Positions 33,687 through 45,400 of a stretch of DNA of 64,000 nt are shown one piece after another. Position 1 is the first letter of the stretch. The number at the start of each line of letters is the position of its first letter. Position numbers and translations under genes: made by a program. The notes beneath the pieces are model-generated. The model did no database searches, was not told the DNA's origin, and saw nothing but the letters and a program-made list of their open reading frames with translations. The stretch covers positions 17,040,521 to 17,104,520 of the forward strand of contig NC_067124.1 in assembly GCF_021347895.1 (NCBI RefSeq). Reading direction: 5' to 3'. This DNA comes from Acanthochromis polyacanthus. Its lineage: Eukaryota; Chordata; Actinopteri; Pomacentridae.

Positions 33687-34889
33687 ATTTTCCAGGCAAA
33701 AAAATTACTTTACTTACAATACAAACACAAACAAAAACTACTGTCAGATTATTGACTTTCCAACAATCCTCAAACTAATCCTTTGTGTTGTGCCGTTCAG
33801 TTGCACGGATAAACAGCACTGAAGCTTAAAATTCTGATGTTTCATCAAAATCAATTCATTCTGTATACTGCATTAAAATATTAAAGGACAATAAATTAGA
33901 CAGTTCTGTAAAAAACTGAAAAGCTTGTCACAACCAAGAAGCCACAAGTGAGTCAGCTGCAATCAACAGTGATAAAAATAAAAAGACTATTGGTGTGAAC
34001 TGCTGGCAGTGTTCATGAAAGTGTAAGGGTGACAATTAAAAATAAAATAGCAAAACATCATCAACACAGCATGTGAAGCCGCCATCTGTTTCAGAGCTGA
34101 TTAAACCTGGGGTCACTTTGGAAAACGTAGGACATCAAATGGATAAGATTTTTTTTTTAAATCAAATCAAGAAATTGTGATTTTTTTCAGTTTTTTTTTT
34201 AGTAATTTATGGCATCATAGCTACAGATACTTTTGACTTTTCTCTGCTTCTTTCAGCAGGAGTTCAAATGAGGCCACAGTGAGTAAAAATACAACAGCAG
34301 CAATTAAAAAAACATCCATAAAGTCTGTAAATAGTGTTTTATTTAGAGAACCATAAGTTCTCCCAGGCTTTGACACTGAAATGGAACACTTCCACCAGAA
34401 ACTCGGTGTTACAGGTCACAGCGACCGACCAGCTGACTGGATGCGTCTCTGTTTGTTAAGAAGGAGCCACAGGAAAACCGACGCTGTTAAGTAAATGGAA
34501 AACTAAAACCCTGCGGCCTCTGCGGGACCTAATGGACCTAAAAGCTTTACTGACTCCACACTGATATCATCTCCATCCGTGTGTTCATTAAACAGGTTCT
34601 AGGCTCCACCACAAACAGAAGAGAAGATTTCACATGGCGGCTTCTTGTTCACTTCATAGATCCGTGTTGAATGAACGTTCAGTCCACTTGTGATCGTCTG
34701 ACTGTTTGTGTGAGCAGAGCATCTGTTCAGCAAACAGCTTCCCATTTCAAGCAAACACACATGCACTGGCTTAAAAAGCTATGTGCCAGGATAAATGAAA
34801 ATGGAATCGTGTCCCTGCTATCACTATAATATCTGTTAGTACGTCTAATAAATGAGCCGAATTCTTCAAGATAGCGATAATGTCCTTAG

Positions 34890-35420
34890 CAACTACGATA
34901 ATAAAATGAATTACTATTTCTGTTAGAATTAAGACCAAAATAATCGATTATTTTCATTGTTTAATTTGCTGACTATTTCTTGTCGTTCAGTTTGTTATAA
35001 AATGTCAGAAAATGGTTGAAAAATGTGAATCAGTGTTCCCTCAAACGTCTAAAGATGTTCAGCTCATTGTCACAGAGGAAGGAAACCAGAAAATATTCAC
35101 ATTTAAAGCTGAAATCAGATAAGTTAGAATTTTTGTTCCGAAAAACAAACCAATTCATCAAATATGAAAACGGCTGGAAATGAACGTAATAGTTGACAAT
35201 TGGTTAATTATTGCAGCTCGAGTTATGATCACAAAGTCAAAGAAGATGTGAACTGTGTAAAAGGTTCCTGTGTTCAAAATGACATGTAGATAATAAAATT
35301 GTATTAATTATATTATTAATTAGACTGACAAATAGTGACACAGTTAATTACAAACAGCATCTGTAGGAACAGCATGATCTTCGTCTTTTATATTTCTGTC
35401 ATTTAAGTGAAAACAGCGGG
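34890..35420. repeat. Dispersed teleost repeat, copy 1
   Basis: The sequence CTATTTCTGTTAGAATTAAG, then ATAAAATGTCAGAAAATGG, CAGAAAATATTC and ATTGCAGCTC, recurs in the same order at 39020-39430. The similarity continues past the core into AACTGTGT and TGTGTTCAAAA segments. The core motif set is common in fish genomes; the family name is not assigned. Confidence 0.6.
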
Positions 35421-36289
35421 AGGAGATGAGCTACACTCTGTTGTTTTTGGGGAAGAGGATTTATTGTTTTGTGATTCTCAAATTTCCAACTGAATTAAAG
35501 CTTCATTTTAGACTGAATCTGGAACATGTTGCTGTAATTGCCTTTTGGAAGATAAAAAAAAAAAGGACAGACTCTTCTTTTGTGATTATCATGTAGAGAT
35601 GGCTGCTTCTGATTAGATAGAAATTTAATAACAATGATGGTTGCGCATACAAAGACACCACCAATGTTGTTTGTCTCAGTTCAAATAATTTCCAGTTTAT
35701 AAAACCGTTTTGAGATGTGGACCTGAACACATCATTAACTGTGATTCTCTGCTGCAGCATTTCCTGCTGTTCCGCTGCTGTCACATTAACTGGAGCTTCA
35801 GTTGCAGCTTTATGGCTCTGACGTGATCTAATGGAGCTTAAGGAAAGGTTAAGAGGGAACAAAAGGACTGACTGTGTTTAACCAGATCAGATAAGTTCAG
35901 TTCCACAAGATTTTCAGGCTGATTCTGACCAATTCAGCAGAAACTAAACAAACTGGGTTTTCACAATTGAACTCACACAGATGAGTTGTGAAAACAGAGT
36001 GTTTTAAAGCCTGAAATGTTTCTGAGCCACAGCAACCACATGAATATTCAGCGATATTTCCACACTGAGGCCATATTTAAAGTCTCAAACTTGAGAACAA
36101 AAGCAGCAAAAAGAGCAGCTGAGGATCTGAAGTTACAGGTCGAGGAGCAGGAAGAGTTTAGGGTCAAAACTCACACAATCAACCAGAGCTTTATCACCAT
36201 TACATTATTTTCTACAAAGAAAACTTCCAGTTGCTGCCTTAATAAAATTCAAAACTCTGACATTTCCATTCAAAACTACAATAAAAATG

Positions 36290-36615
36290 GCTCCCTCCTA
36301 CCGGCACTCTCTCATTCAGGTCTATGCTCCCTCCTGCTCACTCTGCTCAGCCAACAAAAACCTTCCAATACAACCACTGCAACAGCGCCGGTCCATAGCT
36401 ACACTCTTCTACTCAACCTTCTTTGCACTTGACAGACTGCAAAAAATGTAAAAATCCTATTACGTCTGCACTGCCAGTAGGCACCATGGTCCTATTGTCA
36501 CACTTAAACTTGTTTTATGGCTCTTATCCAGGTTGCTTCCTCTTGACTACATCCTTGCTTGTGTTGCATCTACTCTCAGATGTGCATCACTTTGGATAAA
36601 AGCTAAATGAAATTG
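36290..36615 (+). repeat. LINE 3' tail, L2-like
   Basis: The segment ends in CACTTTGGATAAAAGCTAAA, close to the GGATAAAAGCGTCTGCTAAAT tail shared by many fish L2-type elements. Upstream reading frames are fragmentary. Limits are approximate. Confidence 0.5.
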
Positions 36616-36699
36616 TACAATAGTAGGAAAACATGTAAACTATCTTATTGTCACAGTCCCTTATTTTCACTGAACAGACTGTATGTGCATGAGACAAAT

Positions 36700-36797
36700 A
36701 AAAGCTCAGACTCCACAAAGAGAAGCTTTTGCTGATCTGCAGGTTCAAACCCAGAGCCTTCCTGTTTTGAGGCGAAAGAGCTAAACACTGAACCACT
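36700..36797 (-). repeat. tRNA-derived SINE fragment
   Basis: On the minus strand GTGGTTCAGTGTTTAGC (A-box region) is followed by GGGTTTGAACC (B-box at about 36740-36751), the spacing of a tRNA-like promoter. Confidence 0.6.
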
Positions 36798-37292
36798 AAT
36801 GAAGAAGAAACAGAGAAATGGAAACACATGATAAAGTAGAAGTATTGTCGGTGCCTCCCTCTCCCTTGTCCTCTCTTCATTTGTCTCTTTGCTACAGTTT
36901 TCACGGCAGACATTATGGTAACAATCTTAGTAAGAATTTACTCAAATTCTCTGCTTTTACATCTTTGGTTATGTGAAATTTTAGTATTTAATCTGCAATT
37001 ATTCTGCAACAATAATCCACTTCTCATTTATACTAGTTGAGAAATGAACACGGGATTGTTAGTTTGATACATCAACGCTAACACACCAAATGAGGACATT
37101 CTTTACTTTTAGAGGAATTCTTTATAAACTTTGGGATATAAACTTGTGCAACATATGATGCTGATCAACAGAACTAAACTCTATAATCTCAGACATGCTG
37201 GTATAATTTAATGAAATACACTGAAGGAACAAAGATCTGCTGCTGCTGCTGTGTTTGTGGACGCCTTTTAATATTAACGGTGCATCTGTCAG

Positions 37293-37296
<4 letters not shown>

Positions 37297-37376
<80 letters not shown>
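37297..37376 (+). repeat. (GT)40 dinucleotide microsatellite
   Basis: An uninterrupted GT run of about 80 bases. The Cys-Val repeat proteins read through it are artefacts. Confidence 0.98.
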
Positions 37377-37378
<2 letters not shown>

Positions 37379-40300
37379 AGTCAGAACTTCATTTAAATTT
37401 CATATTGTACAGCTGCTGCCCCCCTGTGGTCAGTCTGCAGTACAGCACTCCTTAAATAAAAGTTTGGATTCCATTTATTATAGGTATGTCACATGCAGAT
37501 AAAGCAACACAAAATACAAACACTAACCCTGAGTGATCCATCTGTCTCCATTATTATGTTTTTTGACAATAAGAATAAATCAAAAAATAAATATTGTTCT
37601 GCTCAGGGTGCCACGAATTATAATCAGTGCTGCAACAATTGGTAAATTAGTTTACCAGCTATTCTAATAATTAATTAATCACACTGAGCAACTTTTTAGG
37701 GGGAAAAGCCCAAATTTTGTCCTTCCAACTTCTAGACTGTTTTATATTAACTGGTTTCCTTCTTTGGTTTGTGCACAAAACATTAAAAATCAACATTTTT
37801 AATCATTTTTCTTACGTTTTACAGACCAAATAACTATGTTAACTAAGGAAATACTGGATAGAAAAATCTGTTTCAGCCCTTTAATATAAATGAATGAAAG
37901 AAATCGTGAGTGATTCTCTGTTGAACACGTCAAACATGTTAAACATTGCTTCATTCACTGTCCTCCCCAGAAGAGGGCGCTCCACCTCTGGACAGAACAA
38001 ATGCATACTGCACTTCTTCAGCACTTTTCTGTCATTGCTGACCTCAAATGTATAATTTACACATGTGTAGATAGTGGATGGATGTGAAAGCTGTGACTGC
38101 ATCCAGCTGACAGCTAAAACCTGCTGCATGTTTCTGGTTTGCATCAACAGCCTCATCTTTCTCCCCCTGAAGAAGAAAACCTGCATTTTCATACATTTCC
38201 TCTGGAGTCATTCCTCGAAGTTAGCAGCTATTTAAAACGTGAAGCTAGATGTGTTTGCCGATGATGAGAACAATCGGTAGTTACATTTCTAAAGCCGTTG
38301 ACCTTGGCTCCTATTTCATGCTTTTCTCTCTTTTTCCTCTTTTCTTCTCGGCCTTCAGGTCGTCCTCGCTGAATAAACAACAAATAAGGAAGCTGCTGTA
38401 AATTGTAACCCTTAAAGTCTCCGTCTGCCCCTCTCCTTGGTGAAACCCAACATTCCTGCTCCCAAAATGCCAGAATCCGGTTCACAGGACTATAAATGTA
38501 ATTCACAACATATGGATCAGCAGGTCACTGGTTGCCATGGATACATCGGAGCACCTCTATGACTTTCACAACAGAGGAAAAATATGTTGAGAAACAGGAG
38601 TTCTGTGAAATGTCTTCCAGTAAATTCAGATTAATATTCATCATGAATCAAGTCAAAAGTAAGTTCAGGGACAGAAATGATACAAAGCTAATTTTAAAAT
38701 AAAAAAAATGTAAATCTACTGGTGTTTGTTTTTGAGAAATTTCAGGAGATCTTTAATCATTTTTCTCTCTCTAGTTTATGGCAGCTGATTAGCTGATTTA
38801 TCTGGAGTTTCAAGTGTCCTTTTGAAAAAATGAGAACATGCATTTACCGTGTTCGTTCTACAGGTATGATGTCTGATCATGTTTCTAATAAGGAAAATTA
38901 CGCCTAAAAAACCAAATACATATCTATTCCAAGAAGAAGTGATAAATAAAGTGAAGCTGAGGACGAACAGATGATGTCCTCATCAACTCAGCTAAAAAAA
39001 TAAAAAGTAAAAACAAGTAAAAGACTATTTCTGTTACAGTTAAGACCAAAACTATTAATCTGTTTATTATTTTTCTCAATATAGATTGGTATAAAATGTC
39101 ACAAAATGGTGAAAGATTTTGCTCGGTGTCTCCAACAGCCCAACACGACAAATGTGTTGTGAAAGAAAACAGAAAATATTCTAATTCAAGGAGCTAAAAT
39201 CAGACAATTTTGTCAATTATTAAGTGAAAGGACGACTGACAACCAACTAAATAATCATTGCAGCTCTACTTACGATCATAAAGTCCAAATGCGTCACACT
39301 GAGAACTGAGAACTTGTGAACTGTGTCAAAGGTTTTGTGTTCAAAAGGCCACCGTGTAAATAATTTAAACTTTGGTCTTGGTGCCGTCTGAAAAACGTCT
39401 CTGAACTTGCGTCACTTTCTTTAAACTATTATGTCTGACAAACAGCAGATTTGCATTCACAGACCCTAACGCAGCAGCAGCCACACAGTTAAAACCACTA
39501 AGTAAAGGTTGTTTTTATTGGGCATCTAGAGTTAATTTCAAACAAGGAGTTAGCAACAAACCTTTAAATGCAACATTAATAGGAAAAATATTCAAGAAAC
39601 ACTATGAATAAATCAGTTAAAACAATAAAATGAAGGTAAATGGAATTCCGTGATAATTATTCATCTCAAACGTTAGACTCCAAAGTCCAAGTCGTGTTTC
39701 ATCTTTTCCACTCAGACCTCCCTGGTTTGTTCTGTTTTTTCTTTCTGTACTCTGCTAAAAATAATACCTCTACAAACATGGCTGTAAATTTCTTTTTTCT
39801 TTCTTTTGGTCTACTTGCACAGAAAATCTCCCCCAAGTGGCAGCCATGTGTTCAGTTCTTTAACCGAGAAGACGTTCAAACAAACATCACTGTGGCACAG
39901 AGTCAGTCGTCTCTGCTGAAAACTGTGACTGTCAGCAGGACAAAGACGGAGTCTGAACGACTATAAACATGTTACTGTAGGAGCAGCAGTACTCCAGCCT
40001 GTGAACACCAATCACATACTGTAAGACTCAAAAACAAGAGGCAATTCCCTCAGAGAAGTCTATCCTCTGTAAAAAAAACAAACAAACAAACAAACAGAAA
40101 ACTGTCTCAAATTAAACAGACAGAGAGACAAACACAGTGGATTCCTTTTGCTAGTTCTGGGCTATAATAAAAACAACTTCAACCTGAGGATGACACTGGA
40201 GAAAATGCTTTCCTGCAAAAACTACTTTGAGGATTAACACACTTTCTTTCACAAAAAAACTTGCAAATCCAACATTTCAGATACATTTCATGACCGCATG

Positions 40301-40730
40301 CATGGACCAGCAGTTTTTCTGTTTCCTGCTCATGCATTAGTGGAATATCAAGTGCTTGGATGTACGATTGCATCAGGTCACCTGAGCGCGCACACATGCA
40401 TGTCTTTATGCACATGCATAAGATAAACACATGGGGACCCACTCATGCAAAACCTGAACCACAACACTAATACAGAGCAATAAAACACCAGTAAAACCAT
40501 CAAAGTGATTACATTTTTGCAAGTGATAACAAGACAGTTAGTACTGAATTGAAGGCAATTAATCCAAAACTTGCTGGGATATTTTACCCAAAACCACAAT
40601 TACAAACTACGGTTGTTAAAAATTAGTAGAATTCTTTATCTTGGAATGAGATCTGCAATAGAAGTCACGGCAACTCAGGGAAGACCCATCTTACCATTCC
40701 ACTAAAAGTTTTGAAAAGCGAAAAGTACAA
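37377..40730. other. Intergenic, repeats only
   Basis: No gene is recognised. A reverse-oriented relative of the dispersed repeat lies at about 37625-37875 and copy 2 at 39020-39430. An (AAAC)n run lies at 40075-40098. Confidence 0.5.
39020..39430. repeat. Dispersed teleost repeat, copy 2
   Basis: Shares ordered blocks with 34890-35420: CTATTTCTGTTACAGTTAAG, ATAAAATGTCACAAAATGG, CAGAAAATATTC and CATTGCAGCTC. Flanking sequence is also similar, so either the repeat is longer than the core or a local duplication occurred. Confidence 0.6.
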
Positions 40731-40733
40731 GTT

Positions 40734-40950
40734 CAATTCAATTCAATTCAATTTTATTTATATAGCGTCTATTACAGTCAAATCGTCTCAAGACGCTTTA
40801 CAGAACCCATATGCCTGACCCCCAGAGCAAGCCCAAAGGCGACAGTGGCAAGGAAAAACACCCTTTTAACAGGGAAGAAACCTCGAGCAGAACCCGGCTC
40901 TATATAGGGGGGACCCACCTGTCTGCTGGCCGGGCGGGTTGAGAAGGACA
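40734..40950 (+). repeat. Retroelement 3' tail with (ATTCA)n head, interrupted by a Tc1 element
   Basis: The TTCAATTCAATTCAATTTTA run leads into TTTATATAGCG, CAAGGAAAAACACCC and AACAGGGAAGAAACCTC, all landmarks of a very common fish retroposon tail. The similarity is lost where the Tc1 element begins at 40953. Confidence 0.65.
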
Positions 40951-40952
40951 AG

Positions 40953-42442
40953 TACACTCAACAAAAATATAAATGCAACTCTTTTGTTTTTGCTCCCATT
41001 TTTTATGAGATCAAAGATCTAAAACTTTTTCCACATACACAATATCACCATTTCTCTCAAATATTGTTGACAAATCTGTCTAAATCTGTGATAGTGAGCA
41101 CTTCTCCTTTGCTGAGATAATCCATCCCACCTCACAGGTGTGCCATATCAAGATGCTGATTAGACACCATGATTAGTGCACAGGTGTGCCTTAGACTGCC
41201 CACAATAAAAGGCCACTCTGAAAGGTGCAGTTTTATCACACAGCACAATGCCACAGATGTGGCAAGATTTGAGGGAGCGTGCAATTGGCATGCTGACAGC
41301 AGGAATGTCAACCAGAACTGTTGCTGGTGTATTGAATGTTCATTTCTCTACCATAAGCCGTCTCCAAAGGCGTTTCAGAGAATTTGGCAGTACATCCAAC
41401 CAGCCTCACAGCCACAGACCACGTGTAACCACACCAGCCCAGGACCTCCACATCCAGCATGTTCACCTCCAAGATGGTCTGAGACCAGCCACTCAGACAG
41501 CTGCTGAAACAATGGGTTTGCATAACCACGGAATTTCTGCACAAACTGTCAGAAACCGTCTCAGGGAAGCTCATCTGCATGCTCGTCGTCCTCATCGGGG
41601 TCTCCACCTGACTCCAGTTCATCGTCATAACTGACCTGACCTGTCTGGCACGTTGGAGAGGTGTTCTCTTCACGGATGAATCCTGGTTTACACTGTTCAG
41701 GGCAGATGGCAGACAGCGTGTGTGGCGTCATGTGGGTGAGCGGTTTTCTGATGTCAATGTTGTGGATGGAGTGGTCCATGGTGGCGGTGGGGTTATGGTA
41801 TGGACAGGCGTCTGTTATGGACGAAGAACACAGGTGTATTTTATTGATGGCATTTTGAATGCACAGAGATACCGTGACGAGATCCTGAGGCCCGTTGTTG
41901 TGCCATACATCCAAGAACATCACCTCATGTTGCAGCAGGATAATGCACGGCCCCATGTTGCAAGGATCTGTACACAATTGTTGGAAGCTGAAAACGTCCC
42001 AGTTCTTGCATGGCCAGCATACTCACTGGACATGTCACCCATTGAGCATGTTTGGGATGCTCTGGATCGGCGTATACGACAGCGTGTACCAGTTCCCGCC
42101 AATATCCAGCAACTTCGCACAGCCAGTGAAAGAGGAGTGGACCCCCCCAATAAAACAAAACTGCACCTTTCAGAGTGGCCTTTTATTGTGGGCAGTCTAA
42201 GGCACACCTGTGCACTAATCATGGTGTCTAATCAGCATCTTGATATGGCACACCTGTGAGGTGGGATGGATTATCTCAGCAAAGGAGAAGTGCTCACTAT
42301 CACAGATTTAGACAGATTTGTGAACAATATTTGAGAGAAATGGTGATATTGTGTATGTGGAAAAGTTTTAGATCTTTGAGTTCATCTCATAAAAAATGGG
42401 AGCAAAAACAAAAGTGTTGCGTTTATATTTTTGTTGAGTGTA
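40953..42442 (+). mobile_element. Tc1/mariner transposon with about 280-bp inverted repeats, TA-flanked
   Basis: TA dinucleotides flank CACTCAACAAAAATATAAA on the left and its complement on the right. The two ends remain complementary for roughly 280 bp (40955-41235 and 42160-42440), unusually long for Tc1. The short frames MISAQVCLRLPTIKGHSERC near both ends are this terminal repeat read on opposite strands. One element of about 1.49 kb, with a disabled transposase (see 41248-42160). Confidence 0.93.
41248..42160 (+). pseudogene. Tc1 transposase, frameshifted
   Basis: Tc1 transposases bind their terminal repeats and cut and paste with a DDE triad. The N-terminal part (41248-41634) has the paired helix-turn-helix region (for example VLNVHFSTISRLQRRFREFG). 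It stops at TGA after HRHN. The catalytic half continues in another frame, from about 41663 with FTDESW (first Asp), then LQQDNARPH (second Asp) and SPIEHVWD (Glu). Exactly 34 residues separate the last two, the DD34E spacing of Tc1. Between the halves some sequence appears lost and the frame shifts, so no intact enzyme can be made from this copy. Confidence 0.9.
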
Positions 42443-45400
42443 TATCATGAGACAATAGTGAACAGTCATTCAGGTTTTGTCTCCATAAGCTGCACAAAAA
42501 ATAATTACAAACTGAAACAGTGCAGCAATAACTTCCCCACCCTCAATAATATAAAAACATGTTCAAGTGCAGCTGTTCCACTGTAAATTCGACCTGTAAC
42601 CCCAAATTGAACGATTTGTAGGGACGAATTAAACTCATTGTCATTTGCGAATAAAATGGTGGCTGTAAAAAGTTGTGAACATGAGGGAGTAAATGACCAT
42701 CCAACAACATTCAGAGCTGAAGGTTCCTGCAATTGAGGTGAAGAAACTACCTTCTGTTCAGGGGTGGAAAACAATCCTCCTGGGGACTAATTTAGATCCA
42801 GGTTTCTCAAGTGCAGATGCAGAAACAGAGTTTTGAACAGAGTTCCTTAAAAGTTTCTCACTCCACGAGGAAAGTTGCTGCAACAAAATCTAAATTTAAA
42901 AGTTACAAAAAATAAGTTGCCAATTGCAGTTTTCTGTCTGAGAAGCCAGTGTTTTAGTGGCCCATTTGCAGGTGGCTGAATAACTCACAGCTAAATCTGC
43001 TCCATCTGAATTACTGCAGCCACTTGGCTAAAGTAAAAGGTTTAGGCATTTGTTCATTGGGCTCTTTCTGTGAAAATAGTGTGCAGAACAGAATTTTCTT
43101 TTTAGTGTCTATAAGGTTATTTTGCAGCCTGCACTATTAAAAAGTAAGAAACTATTGTTACACAGGATGTCCTGATCAAGGATTGTAGGCAGTTCCATGT
43201 TATCAAGCAGAAAACATTGTAGGAATTTAGCTAGCAACAGGCACCATTTCTGTGATGGTTAATGAGGCCTGGCTAGAGCTCATGTATTTACAACATTAAC
43301 AGTGTTCATATATCCCAGTAGCTCAAGTAACTGAGTCACTTTTGGGCCTCATATCATGTGTTTGTTTACTAAAACACCAATATCAGGACAAATGTCATCT
43401 GTTATGATAATGCTGCCAGTTATTGATTAAGCAAACATTTGTACAACTGGTGCTCAACCTTTACGAATCTTGTGTGAAACAAATGAAGGATTGTGTCGCA
43501 AACTCAGGAGGGTTTTGTGCTCTCAAACAATGTATAGTTTGAAAACTTCAGGCCAGTAAATTGTATGGAATGTATAATATATGTTTCGATTATCGGCCCA
43601 ACAAACTGTACTGTTGAATATCATCATCTTCTCCAATAAAACCTTCTCCACTCTTAAGTTTGTCTGCTAAATCCATCCGACATCCTGCTGAAAAGCATCC
43701 TGAGGTTTTTCCATATAACATGTTTTATTAGTGAAAGCTCCATATCATGTCCATCGGCTGCCACCCACTGGACCAGTGATTCAGCCCATGTACAGCAGCG
43801 TACTGAAAATAAACTCAGAGTGAGAGATTTGTGTGGCCTCCCAGGTTGTTAAACCCACCGACCGACCGCCACTTGGCGAGGTAATTGAAAATTATGACGA
43901 GCCCTCAACTTTATACATAAATTCATCGCGGCCGTGCTGTAAACTGGTACATGTGCGGGAAAGAAAGGAAAAGACCGTTAGACAGTGAATGACATTTATC
44001 TCACACCTCTTACATACACTTTATGGCCCTCAGCAAATTATCCAATTATGTGAGGCGACAAACAGCCACTTTCTTTAAGACCTTTAAATCCTCTCTGAAC
44101 TCTGCCACAGAACGAGCTGAACTCCCATTAAAACCTTTCCAGAGGATCCCCGAGGCAACATCAGCAGCTTTAACTCACCGGCTGTACCGAACATTACGCT
44201 GACATTTCCATTCTGTGTCCAGCAGCTCTTAGAAATCAACAATTCCTCTCAGTAAATGTCACATGTGAGCTGAAGCTGCAGGCCTACAGTCAATAACTAA
44301 AGACAGGAGATGATATCCGGATTAAATGTGTTGCTTTTTTAGCAATGTGGAAATATGCACAAAAAAATAATATTAAAAAAATCTGCATTTTCTTTGGAGG
44401 ACGTTTCATCAAAACAACTCAGTCCCTGGTGTTTAAAGTCTCACTCCACACTAAACTGTCTGTTCATAAAAATCACACTCAACAGAGACCATTTACCCAA
44501 ACTGAACTCTCTGTATTGAGTTGGATCTTTTTCTTTTTAAATGGAGAAAAACATGAAATCATTCAAGAAATATTCAGCTCTTCTTGTGTATTTAACGCTC
44601 AGACACAGTTACAGCAAACAACAGCCTGTTCCTATAATTCCATCATTCTGTAGCAGACAGTCTGAGTTTAAGCCAGGTTTCTACTGTACTTCAGAATTTC
44701 ATCCAACATGGATCCATAGATTAGACTCGGCCCAGATGGTGCTCAGCTGTCATGTTTCTACAAACAGTGAAGTCACTTTTGAGGAACGAGTTTATGGAAA
44801 TCAAAGATCTATTCAGACGTTATAAGAAAAACAGAGCTGAACTTCTACTGAAACAGATTCTGGCCAAAAGAAGCTTTTTAAGAAAGACTGGACCCAAAAT
44901 GAATGTGAGACTCCAAACTACAACTTGTAAAATACGACCATAAACTGTATAGATATAAAAAGACATGTCAGCAGAATATAAGACATAAATACTTAAACAG
45001 AGGTTCTGCATCCGCTAAGCCACACAGGGAGGTGACCACCACCGTTACTGTATGATTTGTCCTGAATGTTGTTGGATTAATCCTGTAAACTCAAAGGAGG
45101 CTCCACCGTGTGGCCCAACCACAGCAAGCCAACGGACAGTAAAAAGCTTCGACTGTGTGATTTGTCTTTGTTTAGAAAAGAATCTGTCAAACCTCACTCT
45201 AAAGTGGTGCTGAAATGCGTCCGACCACCACAGGAAGCAGGAAACAAAGGAAGAGTGACGATAACAGAAGGTGTTAAACCTCAATAACTGCCTGGAAAAA
45301 GGAACGCAAATACTGGAACCATACACAGTTCGTTCCATTGTTTCTCTTCTCCATCACCATCCACCTGTCTGTCTTCCATACATCCTGCCTCCTACCTGCA

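Larger units (their letters stand above)
33687..37296. other. Intergenic, repeats only
   Basis: No recognisable gene. Items annotated separately are a dispersed repeat copy (34890-35420), a LINE tail (36290-36615) and a SINE (36700-36797). Confidence 0.5.

Noticed and set aside
37255..37502. Frames of alternating Cys-Val
   Set aside because: Translations of the GT microsatellite.
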